A stretch of DNA of 64,000 bases from Ailurus styani. Taxonomy: Eukaryota > Chordata > Mammalia > Carnivora > Ailuridae. The translations under genes and the position numbers were made by a program. The notes below the pieces were generated by a model. It searched no databases and was not told the DNA's origin. It worked only from the letters and a program-made list of their open reading frames with translations. The first letter of the stretch is position 1; each line of letters starts with the position of its first letter. The stretch is from positions 62,001 to 126,000 of the forward strand of contig LNAC01000862.1 in the NCBI GenBank assembly GCA_002007465.1. Direction: 5' to 3'. Shown here piece after piece: positions 1-10,863 of this stretch.

Positions 1-1227
1 AATTGTGCTACTTTATATTTATATACTTTATATTTTTTCATAGTAAATAAAAGCATAACTATCTAAAAATGTGTTTAGCATAACTGCATTATATAATCTA
101 TTGCATCATAGGAAATTTCACTTCAGAAAAATAAATATGAATTTTCTCCATTATCGCAGAAATATATTCACTTCACTTATATTAGTATATAATAAACAAG
201 TAATTGTAAGATTTCAATTTTCATTTAAAAATATTTATCTGTGGTAGTGTGTGTGTGTGTGTGTGTATTTTGTCACATATTCAATGTTAGAAATGGAAAT
301 TTTAAATTTTCCAAGGAGTAAATATGTACATATTTACATGTACACATGCATAACTATTTAAGATTATGAGTGAAAATGCTTCTCTCCATGTATGTATATG
401 TGCTTGACGTATATTGAGTGTATAATAACAGATGACATTTTAAACAGGTATAAACCTCAGTAGGCCTAACTCCTCTTTGGAATGGCTTGTATTCTGATTT
501 TCTCTGACCTTGAATAGTACAAGTCCTCCTATTGCTTTACTTAGTTTCCACCCCTTTTTCTTCTTTCAATTTTCTTTAGAACCAAGGTCAGACCTTCTAT
601 ATCAGTTCCCTACAGAGTACGAAATGGCTTATGAGAAACTACAGAGGTTATTTGGGGTTAGAGATACAGCTTAAAGGGAAACATCTAAAGACAAAAAGTT
701 GGAAAGGCCCAAGGGTTTCATGTGCAACCTTTAAAGGAAAAAAAAATAATAAAGTTCACAGAGATACTAAAACTATATATGAATAGATTTCAACTTTGAT
801 GGAAAGTTCTTTCAGAGTCTGACAGGAGAATAAGTAATTGCCATTTTAAGAGAGTTCTTCTTTATTGTTACATCAGAACTATCATGTTTTTTACATTATG
901 TAACATTTTTGCCTATAATATCCCTTATTGCTTTAGCTGTTCAAGTGTCCAAAATCTGTTTAACTGACCATATAGAGTCAATGATAATTCAATTTCTGAA
1001 CTTTTATGATTTTTTATATGTGGATGAATAAGGGAATGAGAAGCAAATCACAGTGTTCTTGCTCCTGACAACTATATCTAAAATGAAACATGTTTAAAAT
1101 ACACACACACACTTATACAATATAGTTTTATAGTTGCATAGTTTGCAAGGGTGAAATTAATGATATGAGAAAAGTAGAAATTGAACAGGATGTCATCTAA
1201 TATGGAAAAAAATATATAACCAAATAT
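1..1227. other. AT-rich intergenic sequence, nothing assigned
   Basis: I see no gene and no confidently recognised repeat here. A (GT)10 microsatellite lies at 247-266. The rest is AT-rich with scattered stop codons in every frame. Confidence 0.6.
247..266. repeat. (GT)n microsatellite
   Basis: About ten uninterrupted GT units are visible. This is a simple repeat in AT-rich sequence and is likely length-polymorphic. Confidence 0.9.
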
Positions 1228-1345
1228 ATCAGTTTCTTAGAGCTGCAATAACAAAGTACTGCAAAATGGGTGGCTTAAAACAATAGAAATTTATTCTCTC
1301 ATAATTCTGGAAGACAGGAGTCTGAAATCAAGGTGTCAGCAGGGC
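1228..1345 (-). repeat. MLT1-type LTR (ERVL-MaLR), 3' half, antisense
   Basis: The reverse strand ends in the MLT1 hallmark: polyadenylation-region text followed by CAGCTCTAAGAAACTGATAT. On the forward strand, AATAACAAAGTAC, GGGTGGCTTAAA and GAAATTTATTCTCTCA are diagnostic of this family. The match stops at 1345, where L1 sequence begins. The other half of the same LTR resumes near 3470, so the LTR appears to have been split by a later insertion. Confidence 0.8.
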
Positions 1346-2470
1346 TTTTCATAAATGGCTTTTATTATGTTGAAGCAATTTCCTTTTATTTCCTGTTTGT
1401 TGACTTTTTTTACTGAAAGATTTTTGAGTTTTGTCAAATGTCTTTTTCTGCATTGAGATTACCATGCACTTTTTTTTTTTTTGGTTCCTCATTCTGTTAA
1501 TGTAATATATCACATTGATTTTCATATGTTGAAACATCCTTGCATTCCAGAAATAACTCCCACTTGGTCATGGTATATAGTCCATTTAATGTACTGTTGA
1601 ATTGGTTTGCTAATATTTCGTTGAGGATTTTTACATCAATATTCATCAGTGATATTGGTCTGTAATATTTTTTCTTATAGTATCTTTGTTGGGTTTTAAT
1701 ATTAGGATAATGCTGGCCTCATAAAAGAATTTGGAAGTATTCCCTCCTTTTCAAGCTTTCAGACAAGTTTGAGAAGGATTCGTGTTAATTCTTTAAATGT
1801 TTGGTAGAATTCTGGCCTTAGGTACTTTCTTTGTTGGGAGGTTTTGATTTCTGATGTAATCTCCTGTTTAATTATATGTCTGTTGAGATTTTTTTTCATG
1901 AGTCAGTTTTCTTAGGTGGGCCACACGTCTCTATGAATTTATCCATTTCTTCTGTTATCCAATTTGTTGTCATAGTGTCTTAAAATCCTTTTTTATTTCT
2001 GTAGCATCAGTTGTAATATCTCTTCTTTCTCTTTAGATTTTTCTGTTTAAGTTTCCTTTCTTTATGCTTTAGTACATAGTTAAGGCTTTGTCAATTTTGT
2101 TGATCCTTTCAAAATACCAACTCTTAGTTCTGTTGATTTTTTTTTTTCTAGTCTAAGCTTTATTTTCTTCCTTCTGCTAACTTTGGGCATAGTTTGTTCC
2201 CCCCGCCCAGGTTGTGTAAGTGTAATAGGTTGTTGTTTTGAGAGCTTTCTTTTTTAAATACAGATGTTTACTGTTATAAACTTCTCTCTTAATAATACTT
2301 CCATTGCATCCTAAGTTTTAGCATGTTGTAGTTTTGTTTTCATTTGTCTCAAAATCTTTTCTAATTTTCCTTGCAATTTCTTTTTCGACCCATTGATTAC
2401 TCAAGAGAATATTGTTTAATTTCCACATATATGTGAATTTTACAGTTTTTCTTTTGTTACTGATTCTCCT
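1346..2470 (-). mobile_element. LINE-1 fragment, ORF2 reverse-transcriptase part, antisense
   Basis: The forward strand reads as the complement of mammalian L1 ORF2. Recognisable stretches include the complements around TTTTATTATGTTGAAGCAAT, CTTTTTCTGCATTGAGAT and GATATTGGTCTGTAAT. No frame is open, so the copy is dead. It lies inside an MLT1 LTR. After about 2467 the match to ORF2 is lost and the sequence changes to material I read as L1 5' region, suggesting internal deletion of ORF1 and the ORF2 start. That last step is inference. Confidence 0.8.
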
Positions 2471-2598
2471 TTCAAGGCTTCTTTGAAACAGTTATTTTAA
2501 GTTTTTTGGCAGTTAATTCATAGGTCTCCATTTATTTAGGGTCAGTTTCTGGAGATTTATTTGTATTGGTTCACATTTTGCTCTTTTTTCACATGACT
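2471..2598 (-). mobile_element. Probable L1 5' region before the gap
   Basis: This follows directly on the ORF2-like sequence and contains text such as GGTCTCCATTTATTTAGGG, typical of old antisense L1 5' regions. The assignment is from memory of family style, not alignment. Confidence 0.4.
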
Positions 2599-2824
2599 CC
2601 CCCCCCCCCCCCCNNNNNNNNNNNNNNNNNNNNNNNNNNNNNNNNNNNNNNNNNNNNNNNNNNNNNNNNNNNNNNNNNNNNNNNNNNNNNNNNNNNNNNN
2701 NNNNNNNNNNNNNNNNNNNNNNNNNNNNNNNNNNNNNNNNNNNNNNNNNNNNNNNNNNNNNNNNNNNNNNNNNNNNNNNNNNNNNNNNNNNNNNNNNNNN
2801 NNNNNNNNNNNNAAAAAAAAAAAA
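2599..2824. other. Assembly gap of 199 Ns bounded by homopolymers
   Basis: Ns occupy 2614-2812. The left edge is a run of 15 C (2599-2613) and the right edge a run of 12 A (2813-2824). Gap length may be estimated rather than real. Any reading frame crossing it is meaningless. Confidence 0.97.
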
Positions 2825-3465
2825 TTCACCCTTCCCCAGCCTTTACAAACTGGTTTCCTATAAGGGAAGCTCTTTACCAATCAGCTTGGGTAGAGATTTC
2901 AGGGGCTTCTCACACCCTTCCGGCGGTCTGTGCTTTCTGTAGGCTTCTGCTTATAATTTTCCAGAGAGGTTCACTGTTGCTCTTTCAGGAGCTCATGCTC
3001 TCTTGCTCCGTCTGGTGCCTGTCTGCAGTACTGCAGTATTTGGCCCGGCTCCAAGCCCCGGGCTCTCCCTGGCTGAGGCGTAGGAGGAGGTCAACCGCCT
3101 GTCAGCTTCCGCCGTCGCTTTCGCCTCAGAAAAGCTGGAACTGGAACGCTTGGCCTGATTCTACTTCTCTTTTCCCTCCTGCGGGACAAGTCCCAAGTTG
3201 CATGTTTTCTCCAATTGCGCTGAGCTGTCCCACCTCAAGGTAAGGACCCTCTTGGGTAAAATGCAACACCTTTTTTTTTTTCTTCCATATGTTTCAACAG
3301 GACTTTTCTTGGTTTGCGCTTGCCTGAGGTACTGTGACTTCTTCACTGGTCTCTGGGGTTCTCATAAAGGCTTTTGAGATCTTGTTCTGTTCAGTCAGTT
3401 TCTCGGTGGAGGAAGGAGGCGAGGGCTTCCTGATCCCACAGTTTTCCTGCCTTGCCTCAGGCTTT
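2825..3465 (-). mobile_element. CpG-rich block, probably antisense L1 5'UTR
   Basis: This is the most GC- and CpG-rich stretch of the window, with motifs such as CGCCGTCGCTTTCGCC nearby. Text near 3345-3420 (GGTTCTCATAAAGG, then a purine-rich GGAGGAAGGAGGCGAGGG) resembles the antisense 5'UTR of old mammalian L1s. It ends where the MLT1 LTR resumes, which fits it being the 5' end of the L1 that split that LTR. A frame runs through the gap here to 3243 but contains gap residues and no recognisable domain. Confidence 0.45.
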
Positions 3466-3469
3466 GTGC

Positions 3470-3727
3470 CTTTTGAGGCCTCTCTCCGAGGTTTGCAGAT
3501 TCTTGCCTTCTCGCCGTGTCCTCGTCGTTCTCCCTGGGTCTGTGTTGTGTATCCTGCTCGTGTCTTTGTAAGGACATTGGTCCTACTGGTTTGGGGTACA
3601 CCATGTGGCTTCGTTTTGCTTTAATTACGTCTTTAAAGGCTTTATCTCCAAATACGGTCATACTGGAAATAGGCGTGGCTAGAACTTCAACGTAGGACCT
3701 ATGGGGGAACACAATTCAGCCCAGAAC
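3470..3727 (-). repeat. MLT1-type LTR, 5' half, antisense
   Basis: This complements the piece at 1228-1345. The forward strand shows GAGGCCTCTCTCC, AAGGACATTGGTCCTACT, CTTTAAAGGCTTTATCTCC and finally ACACAATTCAGCCCAGAACA, the antisense start of an MLT1 LTR. It carries many CpGs that the family consensus lacks. Confidence 0.8.
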
Positions 3728-3731
3728 AGTA

Positions 3732-5395
3732 TGAAAAAAAATGTGGAACAATACGTTTTTGATAAGTGTAGAAATAAAGGGGACCATAAAATACATCCTT
3801 AGTTTGGGTGACTAACATGACACAATACGTTAGAAAAAAAAAAAAAAGTTGGAAAAAATAAAAAATTAAAATAAGAAAAATGTTCTTCCCAAAAAAGAAA
3901 TAAGGGACCAGTCACGTTAAACTTAGTAATTATTAATAATAAACTATAGACTACTGAAACAAATGAGAATAAAAATAAAATACTTTAAAAAGCAGATCTC
4001 ATATTTGAGTTAATGTTAAAAATGCATTAAGAGCAATTTTAATGCATGAGAAATTTCTAAGCTGTATAGTTCTGAAAAATATCAGTAAAACAAATACATC
4101 GATAAACGAGAAAAGCTATCTGGCCATGAAAAGTCAAGGGCCTGCTATTTTGTTTTTTAACATTTGACCCAGGAAGAAGTAGCTCTAAATTTCAAAGTAT
4201 CTATTTGCTTTTCTCGGCTACTTTAAATCTATAATTGATAGAGTATGAGCTTTGAACAACAAATGTGCTAGAGAATCTTCTCATTATTATTTTTAACAGA
4301 CTTTCTCCTTAAATGTTTTATTGAATACTTGTAAGAAGAGCAAAGAGAATGTAAACATTTTATACAACACGTTTTGATATTTATATGCTTTAGGTTTTTT
4401 TGAAAACGTAACGTTTATACAATAAATGACACAAGGAAGTTTTAATGTTACATGTAAGCCAAAATCAAAAAAGTAAAAATTTTTAGAAAAAAATGAAAAG
4501 TGACTTGGATAGGTTAAAATTGTAATGTTGTTGGACCTTTGGTGAAATCTGAATAAAACACAAGTTGTATTCCTGAAAATTGGGGTCAGAGAATTGCTCG
4601 GTGACCTAAAAGCATAAACCTCAGTATGTATAGCCTCTAGCCCACTGTGATTCAGCATCTCCTTTTGGAAAACAGATAGACTTGATTGTGACTGCTGAGT
4701 ATCATTGCTCGGCTTGTTGAGTTTTAATCAGTAATATCCCCATCTTATGGAAAGAACACCAAATAGAAGAAATGATTTTAGGGTAGACATTTGAACTCTT
4801 GTACTTCTTTAGTCCAGAGTTGGATAACATTAATTTCAGCACCCAGTTTGTTCGATGATGATGAGAAAAGAAATTTGAGTTTTAGTCTGAGAGACTCATT
4901 TTCACTGCTGCATATTGAAAGTAGTCACTCATCTTCAAATAGCAGCTGCTGACATCTAGAGAAGAATTTGGAAAATTCTATTTAGAAACCAATCTGCTTT
5001 CACATAACTTATGTAAGTTGTTTACCTCATTCTTTATTGCAGAGGATATCTGCATAAAAAAAGAATCCTTATTTCTCCAGGATTCATCTGTGATCGCTGT
5101 TTTGCCACCTGTAATGGTAATTTTCTCTCTGTGGAATCAAAACTGATAGCTTTGGAAAGACTGTGACTTGCAAAAATGCTTCCATTTATACACGGATAAT
5201 ACATACTATCTCATCATAGTTACTTCCAAGCTCTTCTTCATATTAATACTTTCAGGACACAGTTATAAGATTTATCAATAATATGAGACATTTTTATATC
5301 TTTGTTTATTCTCAACATTCACTTATGATAGTTTATGCTCATTGTAGCTGATGTTCATGACAGACTATTTTATTTTTTAAAAAATATTAAAATTT
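3732..5395. other. AT-rich intergenic sequence, unassigned
   Basis: I see no gene and no recognised repeat. A-rich runs occur at 3835-3847. Short open frames (for example 4293-4658 on the minus strand) have no recognisable protein features. Confidence 0.5.
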
Positions 5396-5399
5396 TTTA

Positions 5400-5520
5400 C
5401 CATATATCATCCCCTTTGATTTCTCAGCAACTTTCTAATATAGGTATTACTTTCATTACTGGTGAAAAGATTGAGGTATTGACATCCAAATCTTGACCTT
5501 TGGATAGTCAAGTTCAGAAT
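5400..5520 (+). repeat. Possible degenerate MIR SINE
   Basis: The run 'CAGCAACTTTCTAATATAGG' followed by a gapped 'ATTACTTTCATTACTGGTGA' and 'AAAGATTGAGGTATTGACA' has the spacing of a MIR core and tail. Divergence is high, so confidence is low. Confidence 0.3.
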
Positions 5521-7415
5521 CTCAGATATTGCCTCTTCAGGCATTATAGTTAGAAAATTAAGGAAAATGTAATAAAAAAGAAGAGGGCTGCAAAAGCAAA
5601 AACAAAAACAAAAACAAAGCAAACAAAAACTCCACTAAAAGCCAAAAACCAAAACTAGTCATTTTTTAACATTGGTTGCACTTTCCTTGAGGAAAGAGAC
5701 TGTTTTACATTTACTATCGTATCTTCAGCATCAAGCACACTATCTTGGAATAAGTATGTGTGTATGTATATATGTGTGCACATTTATATATAGAATATGT
5801 GTTCTGTTTTTTAGAGTGCTTAGAGAACATTATGTGAACTATGATATTTTGACGTGGTAATAAAGAATGAAATGTTTTTTATAAAAACATTAAAAGGTTA
5901 AGTTATCCTATAAATAATATTCTTTATTCTCAATTGAATAAAATAATATTAGGAAATAGAAACTAAACTGAAAATTATACCAAAAACTCTGAAAATCAGG
6001 GCCCATGAATTTCCAAAAGTAATTAAATCTAACCCAGATGCTGCATCTGAGCCTTGTTTTGTGCATCCTGCTAGGTAGCTTCCAAGAAAGCTATAGTTTT
6101 GAAATCATAACTCCCTTTTTTTTTAAACATCTGTAATGGAGATGTTCTAAAAACCACAGAATGGGTGCATTATTTTAATCTCTGAAATTTGAAAAAGGTA
6201 GAAATTAATCATAGCCCCTATAACACAATTTGGATGGTGTGAGCATAAAGAACCAAATATAACAGAGCAGGTGTGGAGTGATTTCACGTAAATGGCCAGA
6301 GGGTCTTTGAAGTCCCTCTGGGATAGTGACTGAGACAAGGGGCACTTCTGTACCTCTGATTATCTATTTCTTGATCTGGAACAAGTTTTATTGTTGCATT
6401 AATTTTGAAAAAAATATTTGTGCGGTACATTTAGGATTTGTGAATATATATGTTGCATATCAGTAAATATGTGGCATATAAGAATATGTAAAATATAAAA
6501 TACTTTCATAGCACTACATTTGTATACATTTTAAAAAATTTGAATAAATACCATGAAAAAGATGAATATATTTATCAACTCTTTCTCTTAAATCTCTGTA
6601 GCATATGTCCATGGCTCTCTCATTTATCCCATTTACTTTTTTCACCCACTCTCTAGGGTAATGAATAATAATATAAAACTAAAGTAAATATATTTATTTG
6701 TAAAATGTATTATTTACAACATTAGCTTCTAATTCTTGATTAAAAGGAGATTAATGAATATTATTTTTTTTTACTTTAGTTGGTTTTCCTTTTGTGGTCT
6801 TGATCTAAACTCTGAAAAGTAGAATATAAAGGAGCACAGGTATAGAAAAGAAAAAAATTGAATTACTTTTTTCTTTCATTGTTTTATGTTATGATGTAAC
6901 ATGGCAAGCAGGAGTGAGGGTGAAGCTTAAACTTAAACATTTGCTTCTACGTTTTCTTGCAAATGCATTATTTTATTGATCTTTTTTACTATTGTCACTT
7001 TTAAGGCCTAATCTACTTGGCTACATTTGAATGCATTGAACTTGATGCACATCATTATAAAAATGTCAGACATGTTTATGAGCTGAATCTTCCCACATTA
7101 AGCTATTTTTCAGCTTTCAGTATTAAAGGAAACAAAAATCTAAATTAGTTGCCTAAGTTTAAAAGTCATGGGCTTTCACATAAATACCTGGATTTCTTTT
7201 TATGAAACATCTGAACCTACACTGATACAGTTGCAAAATTTGTTTAATCTTAACTACGAACATTTTCCCTGTTATGTTGTACTGTGTCTCTAGTCCATCA
7301 TAGCCCTGACCCCATGCACCAATACTATTCATTAACCTAATACTTTCTTTTACTCGTTTATGTTGCCTCCCTACCTTAAGTATTTGACGTCATATAATGT
7401 CATAGACTTACAGTT
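5521..7415. other. AT-rich sequence, unassigned
   Basis: An (AAAAAC)n stretch lies at about 5592-5632. Otherwise I see only AT-rich sequence, with no gene and no confident repeat. Confidence 0.5.
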
Positions 7416-7420
7416 ATTTA

Positions 7421-7620
7421 TGTTAGTTTGTGAGGCTGCCATAACAAAATACCAGAAACTGGGTGACTTAGACAACATAAATTTATTTTCTTAGAGTTCT
7501 GGAGGCTAGAAGTTGATAATCAAGGTGCTGTTAAATCCAGTTTCTGGCAAGTTTCTCTTCCTGGCTTGTAGAAGGCAACTGTGTGTATGTGTGCATGGGG
7601 TGAGGTGTGTAGGTGTGTTT
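7421..7620 (-). repeat. Partial MLT1-type LTR, antisense
   Basis: GAGGCTGCCATAACAAAATA, ACTGGGTGACTTAGACAACA and GAGTTCTGGAGGCTAGAAGT are strong MLT1 landmarks, in the same order as in the fuller copy at 41563-41955. The match fades in a GT-rich stretch around 7580-7620, so about half of the LTR is missing. Confidence 0.8.
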
Positions 7621-8001
7621 ATAGTTATGGATAATTACTTGGGTGTGATTCTCTCAGACTCCATGGAATTACTCAAATGTTTGCATACATATTTTTTGTG
7701 TTATTTTTATAGGTTCTGTGCTCCTTCCTTTTTCTGGGAGAGTTGTTTATAGAATTTTATGTGTAGGTGCCTACTGCAGTATTTGGAAGCTATGTAAGAT
7801 ATTCAGAGTCATTGTAGGAAATTTTCTAAAGACAAAGGGATTTGAGCATGAGTCCCATTTTACCTTTAGAACTCTCAGAGAAGCATTCAGAGATAGGTGT
7901 CACGTTCACAATAAAAAATACCTCTTATTGCCTCAACTAGCTGCTAAGACTCATATCACCTTCTGAAAATATTGCTTGATTAAGATATTATATGCTGAAC
8001 T
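7621..8001. other. Unassigned sequence between LTR and SINE
   Basis: Two overlapping short plus-strand frames (7513-7752 and 7718-7966) cover this stretch but show no domain. The first starts inside the LTR. I call no gene. Confidence 0.5.
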
Positions 8002-8015
8002 CTGAATCCTATAGT

Positions 8016-8221
8016 CTTTTTTTTTTTAAGATTTTATTTTCTATTTGACAGAGAGAGAGCGATCATGAGTAGGCAGAGAAGCAGGCAGAGGAAGAGGGGG
8101 AAGCAGCCTCCCCGCTGAGCAGAGAGCCCGTAGATGATGATGCGGGGCTCAATCCCAGGACCCTGAGATCATGACCTGAGCAGAAGGCAGATGCTTAACC
8201 CACTGAGCCACCCAGGCGCCC
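8016..8221 (-). mobile_element. Can-SINE, full length, antisense
   Basis: A poly-T tail is followed by AAGATTTTATTT, a purine-rich body, and the tRNA-derived head ending GAGCCACCCAGGCGCCCC. Target-site duplications are visible: ctgaatcctatagt (8002-8015) and ctgaatcttgtagt (8222-8235), two mismatches in 14, so the insertion is moderately old. Confidence 0.95.
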
Positions 8222-8235
8222 CTGAATCTTGTAGT

Positions 8236-10226
8236 TTTTAGAGCCAAAATATTCATTTCCCTCAGGTGCAAGCAAGGGATTTTGCTTTGTACTCTTGCAA
8301 ACGACAGTTAATTTTTATATATGTGCCTTAGATTTTGATATCTGTAGCTAACTATGAGTTCTTCTCCACTCTTTATCCTGAATTTACATCTGTTCTGTTT
8401 TTATTGCTTTGGGAAATATTTCTATATATTTTATAGTTTTGAGTTTTATCTGTTAGCTTTTAAATTCCCCATAATTTTTTTTTCGCACGTAAAATATTTT
8501 TTTTTGTTTGTTTGTTTCTTGTCCCCTGTTGCTTTTAGGTTTTGTTTTTATTGTTGTTGTTTTTTTTTTGTTTTGTTTTGTTTAGAAGAGAGAATATAGG
8601 GAATATGATTTCTGGTTTCAGTTATTTATTTTTCAATATTTCTTACTCATTTTTTTACTGTAATTTCTCCAGTCATCTTTGGATTACAAAATTTTGTTCA
8701 CTCACTAGCAGTTGGAGAGGCTTATTACAATATTATTTTCAAATGTTGTTATATAAAAATATATTTATCTGTTATCTTTGTGTTTGAATAAAAAGTTGAC
8801 AAGATTTTGAAATCTTGAAATTTGACTTTTTTCCCTTGACAAGGAATCTTGCTCTGATATTTCTATACAGCATGTATCACTATAAAGATGTTTTCCTGAG
8901 ATTATTGCTGTGTTCTATTTAAGACCATACCTTTTAATAGATTATGTGTCCCATTTTAACCACAATACACTTGATAGTCCAGAGAAAGTTATGTGTACAG
9001 TTACATGTGGGATACATTTTGAAAGCAGAGCTTTATAGAATCTATTGCCAATAACAACAAATTCCAAAAATCAACTCTAAAAGCCATATTATTTTAAACT
9101 ATGTCTTTAACATTAATGATGCTTAGCATTCATCATGTATATATTTTTCAGGAATTTTGCAAGATGATTATTCAGTAAGACATTATTAAAATTAAAGTAT
9201 AAAACCTTAAAATTAAATTAATAACAAAAAAAGTTTCTCAAAGCCAATCACTTCTGAGTATTTACATTTACTTTGATCTACGCTCTTTGAGTTGTGTGTG
9301 TTGTTTGTGTTGTGGAGATGCTGTAACGAGCATGTCTCTCCCTGTAACTATGTATTCAGTGGTATCACATTAGTAGCTTGATCAGTCACCATGACAGTAT
9401 TTGCATCTGAAAATAGGTAAAAACTACAAATCAAGTCTTGATTTTTTTTTGTTTTTGTGTTGACTTATATGAGGGGGAATATGTTAATAATGTAGATCAA
9501 GCCTACAAGTGTATTGTATCTGTAGCCTATGTTATGAATAGCACAGACCACTGAGGAAATAATCTTCCAGTATATAAAATGGATTATCTGATTTAGGAAA
9601 GAATCACTGACACATCACTGACAAATAACTGAAGTTTCTGCATACTTCAAAATAAAGCTGAAGGAGGTTTGACTTAATGAATATAATTTGTACGGTGGTG
9701 GGAAATTTACAGATCATATATCAGTTTTAATGGCAATAACGTCATTGAGGAAGGAATTTCTGGATTGAATAGCAATTCCATTTGTCATGGATGAACTGTA
9801 ACTATAGATTGGCTAAGAATATAAGAGCTCATTGGAAATCTAAGAGACTTCTTGTGAGAATCAATTTGCTCATGAAATTTACCATAAAGAATATGATACT
9901 TTATTATTTCTCACAATCCTTTTTATTAATGTAACTCATTATTACATTTTTCTGTGTAAACACATGCACACTTTTTTCCCAGGGAGCCATTTATAAAGCA
10001 TTCATCAACTCATCATTGTATACATAATAACAAGATCCCCACATGTACATCAAACTTTGCAAAGCACTGTGGCAATGATCATGATATAGAATTATTTGGC
10101 ATAACCCTACCACAAATCCCTAAATGCACTTGTCCTCACTTGCTGCAGTGAGGCTGATGATTCACACAGGAATATGAACATGAGAATTTAGTTCTCTGAA
10201 CTTTCGAGAATTTCAGAAAATTCAAG
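8236..10226. other. AT-rich sequence, unassigned
   Basis: T-rich low-complexity DNA lies at 8480-8585 and supports two overlapping hydrophobic-looking short frames, which I treat as artefacts of composition. The remainder to 10226 is AT-rich and I recognise no repeat or gene. Confidence 0.5.
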
Positions 10227-10239
10227 AGAAAGGTAATAT

Positions 10240-10454
10240 ATTTTTTGAATATTTTACAATATTTTATTTATTTTAGAGAGAGAGCATGAGTTGGGGGGAG
10301 GGTCAGAAGGAGAGGGACAGAGAGGGAATCTCAAGCAGTGCAGAGTTCAACAGGGGGCTCCATCTCAGGACCCTGACATTGTGACCCTGAGATCATGACC
10401 TGAGCCGAAACCAAGAGTCAGGATGCTTAACTGACTGAACCACCCAGGCACCCC
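10240..10454 (-). mobile_element. Can-SINE, older copy, antisense
   Basis: The head reads ACTGACTGAACCACCCAGGC and the body is purine-rich. TSDs are agaaaggtaatat (10227-10239) and agaaaggaaatat (10455-10467), one mismatch in 13. Confidence 0.93.
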
Positions 10455-10651
10455 AGAAAGGAAATATCATTGTCTTAATTGCCTTACCACATCACACTAA
10501 TAAGCTTAGTAGCATTTAGTTTCTTTCTGCATTCACTAATTTACCATCCAAATTATTTTTTTAAAGGTTTTTCAAAAGTAGACGTGGTCCACATTTCATT
10601 TAATGCTTGCTCCATTAAAGAAGAGGTGTTTTCATAAGAACTAAATAAATG

Positions 10652-10848
10652 GGGGCGCCTGGGTGGCACAGTTGATTAAGTGGCTGCCTTCAGCTCAGGT
10701 CGTGATCCCAGGGTCCTGGGATTGAGCCCCACATTGGGCTTCCTGCTCAGCAGAGAGCCTGCTTCTCTCCCTCCGCCTGCTGCTCTGCCTACTTGTGCTC
10801 ACTCTCTATCTCTCTGTCAAATAAATAAATAAAATCTTAAAAAAAAAT
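10652..10848 (+). mobile_element. Can-SINE, full length, sense
   Basis: The head GGGCGCCTGGGTGGCACAGT is followed by a CT-rich body and AAATAAATAAATAAAATCTT plus an A tail. A perfect 15-bp TSD (agaactaaataaatg) occurs at 10637-10651 and 10849-10863. Confidence 0.96.
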
Positions 10849-10863
10849 AGAACTAAATAAATG

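Noticed and set aside
2566..3243. 225-codon plus-strand frame
   Set aside because: It runs through 199 Ns and a poly-C run, so its length is artificial. The readable part lies in L1 5'-like sequence and has no domain.
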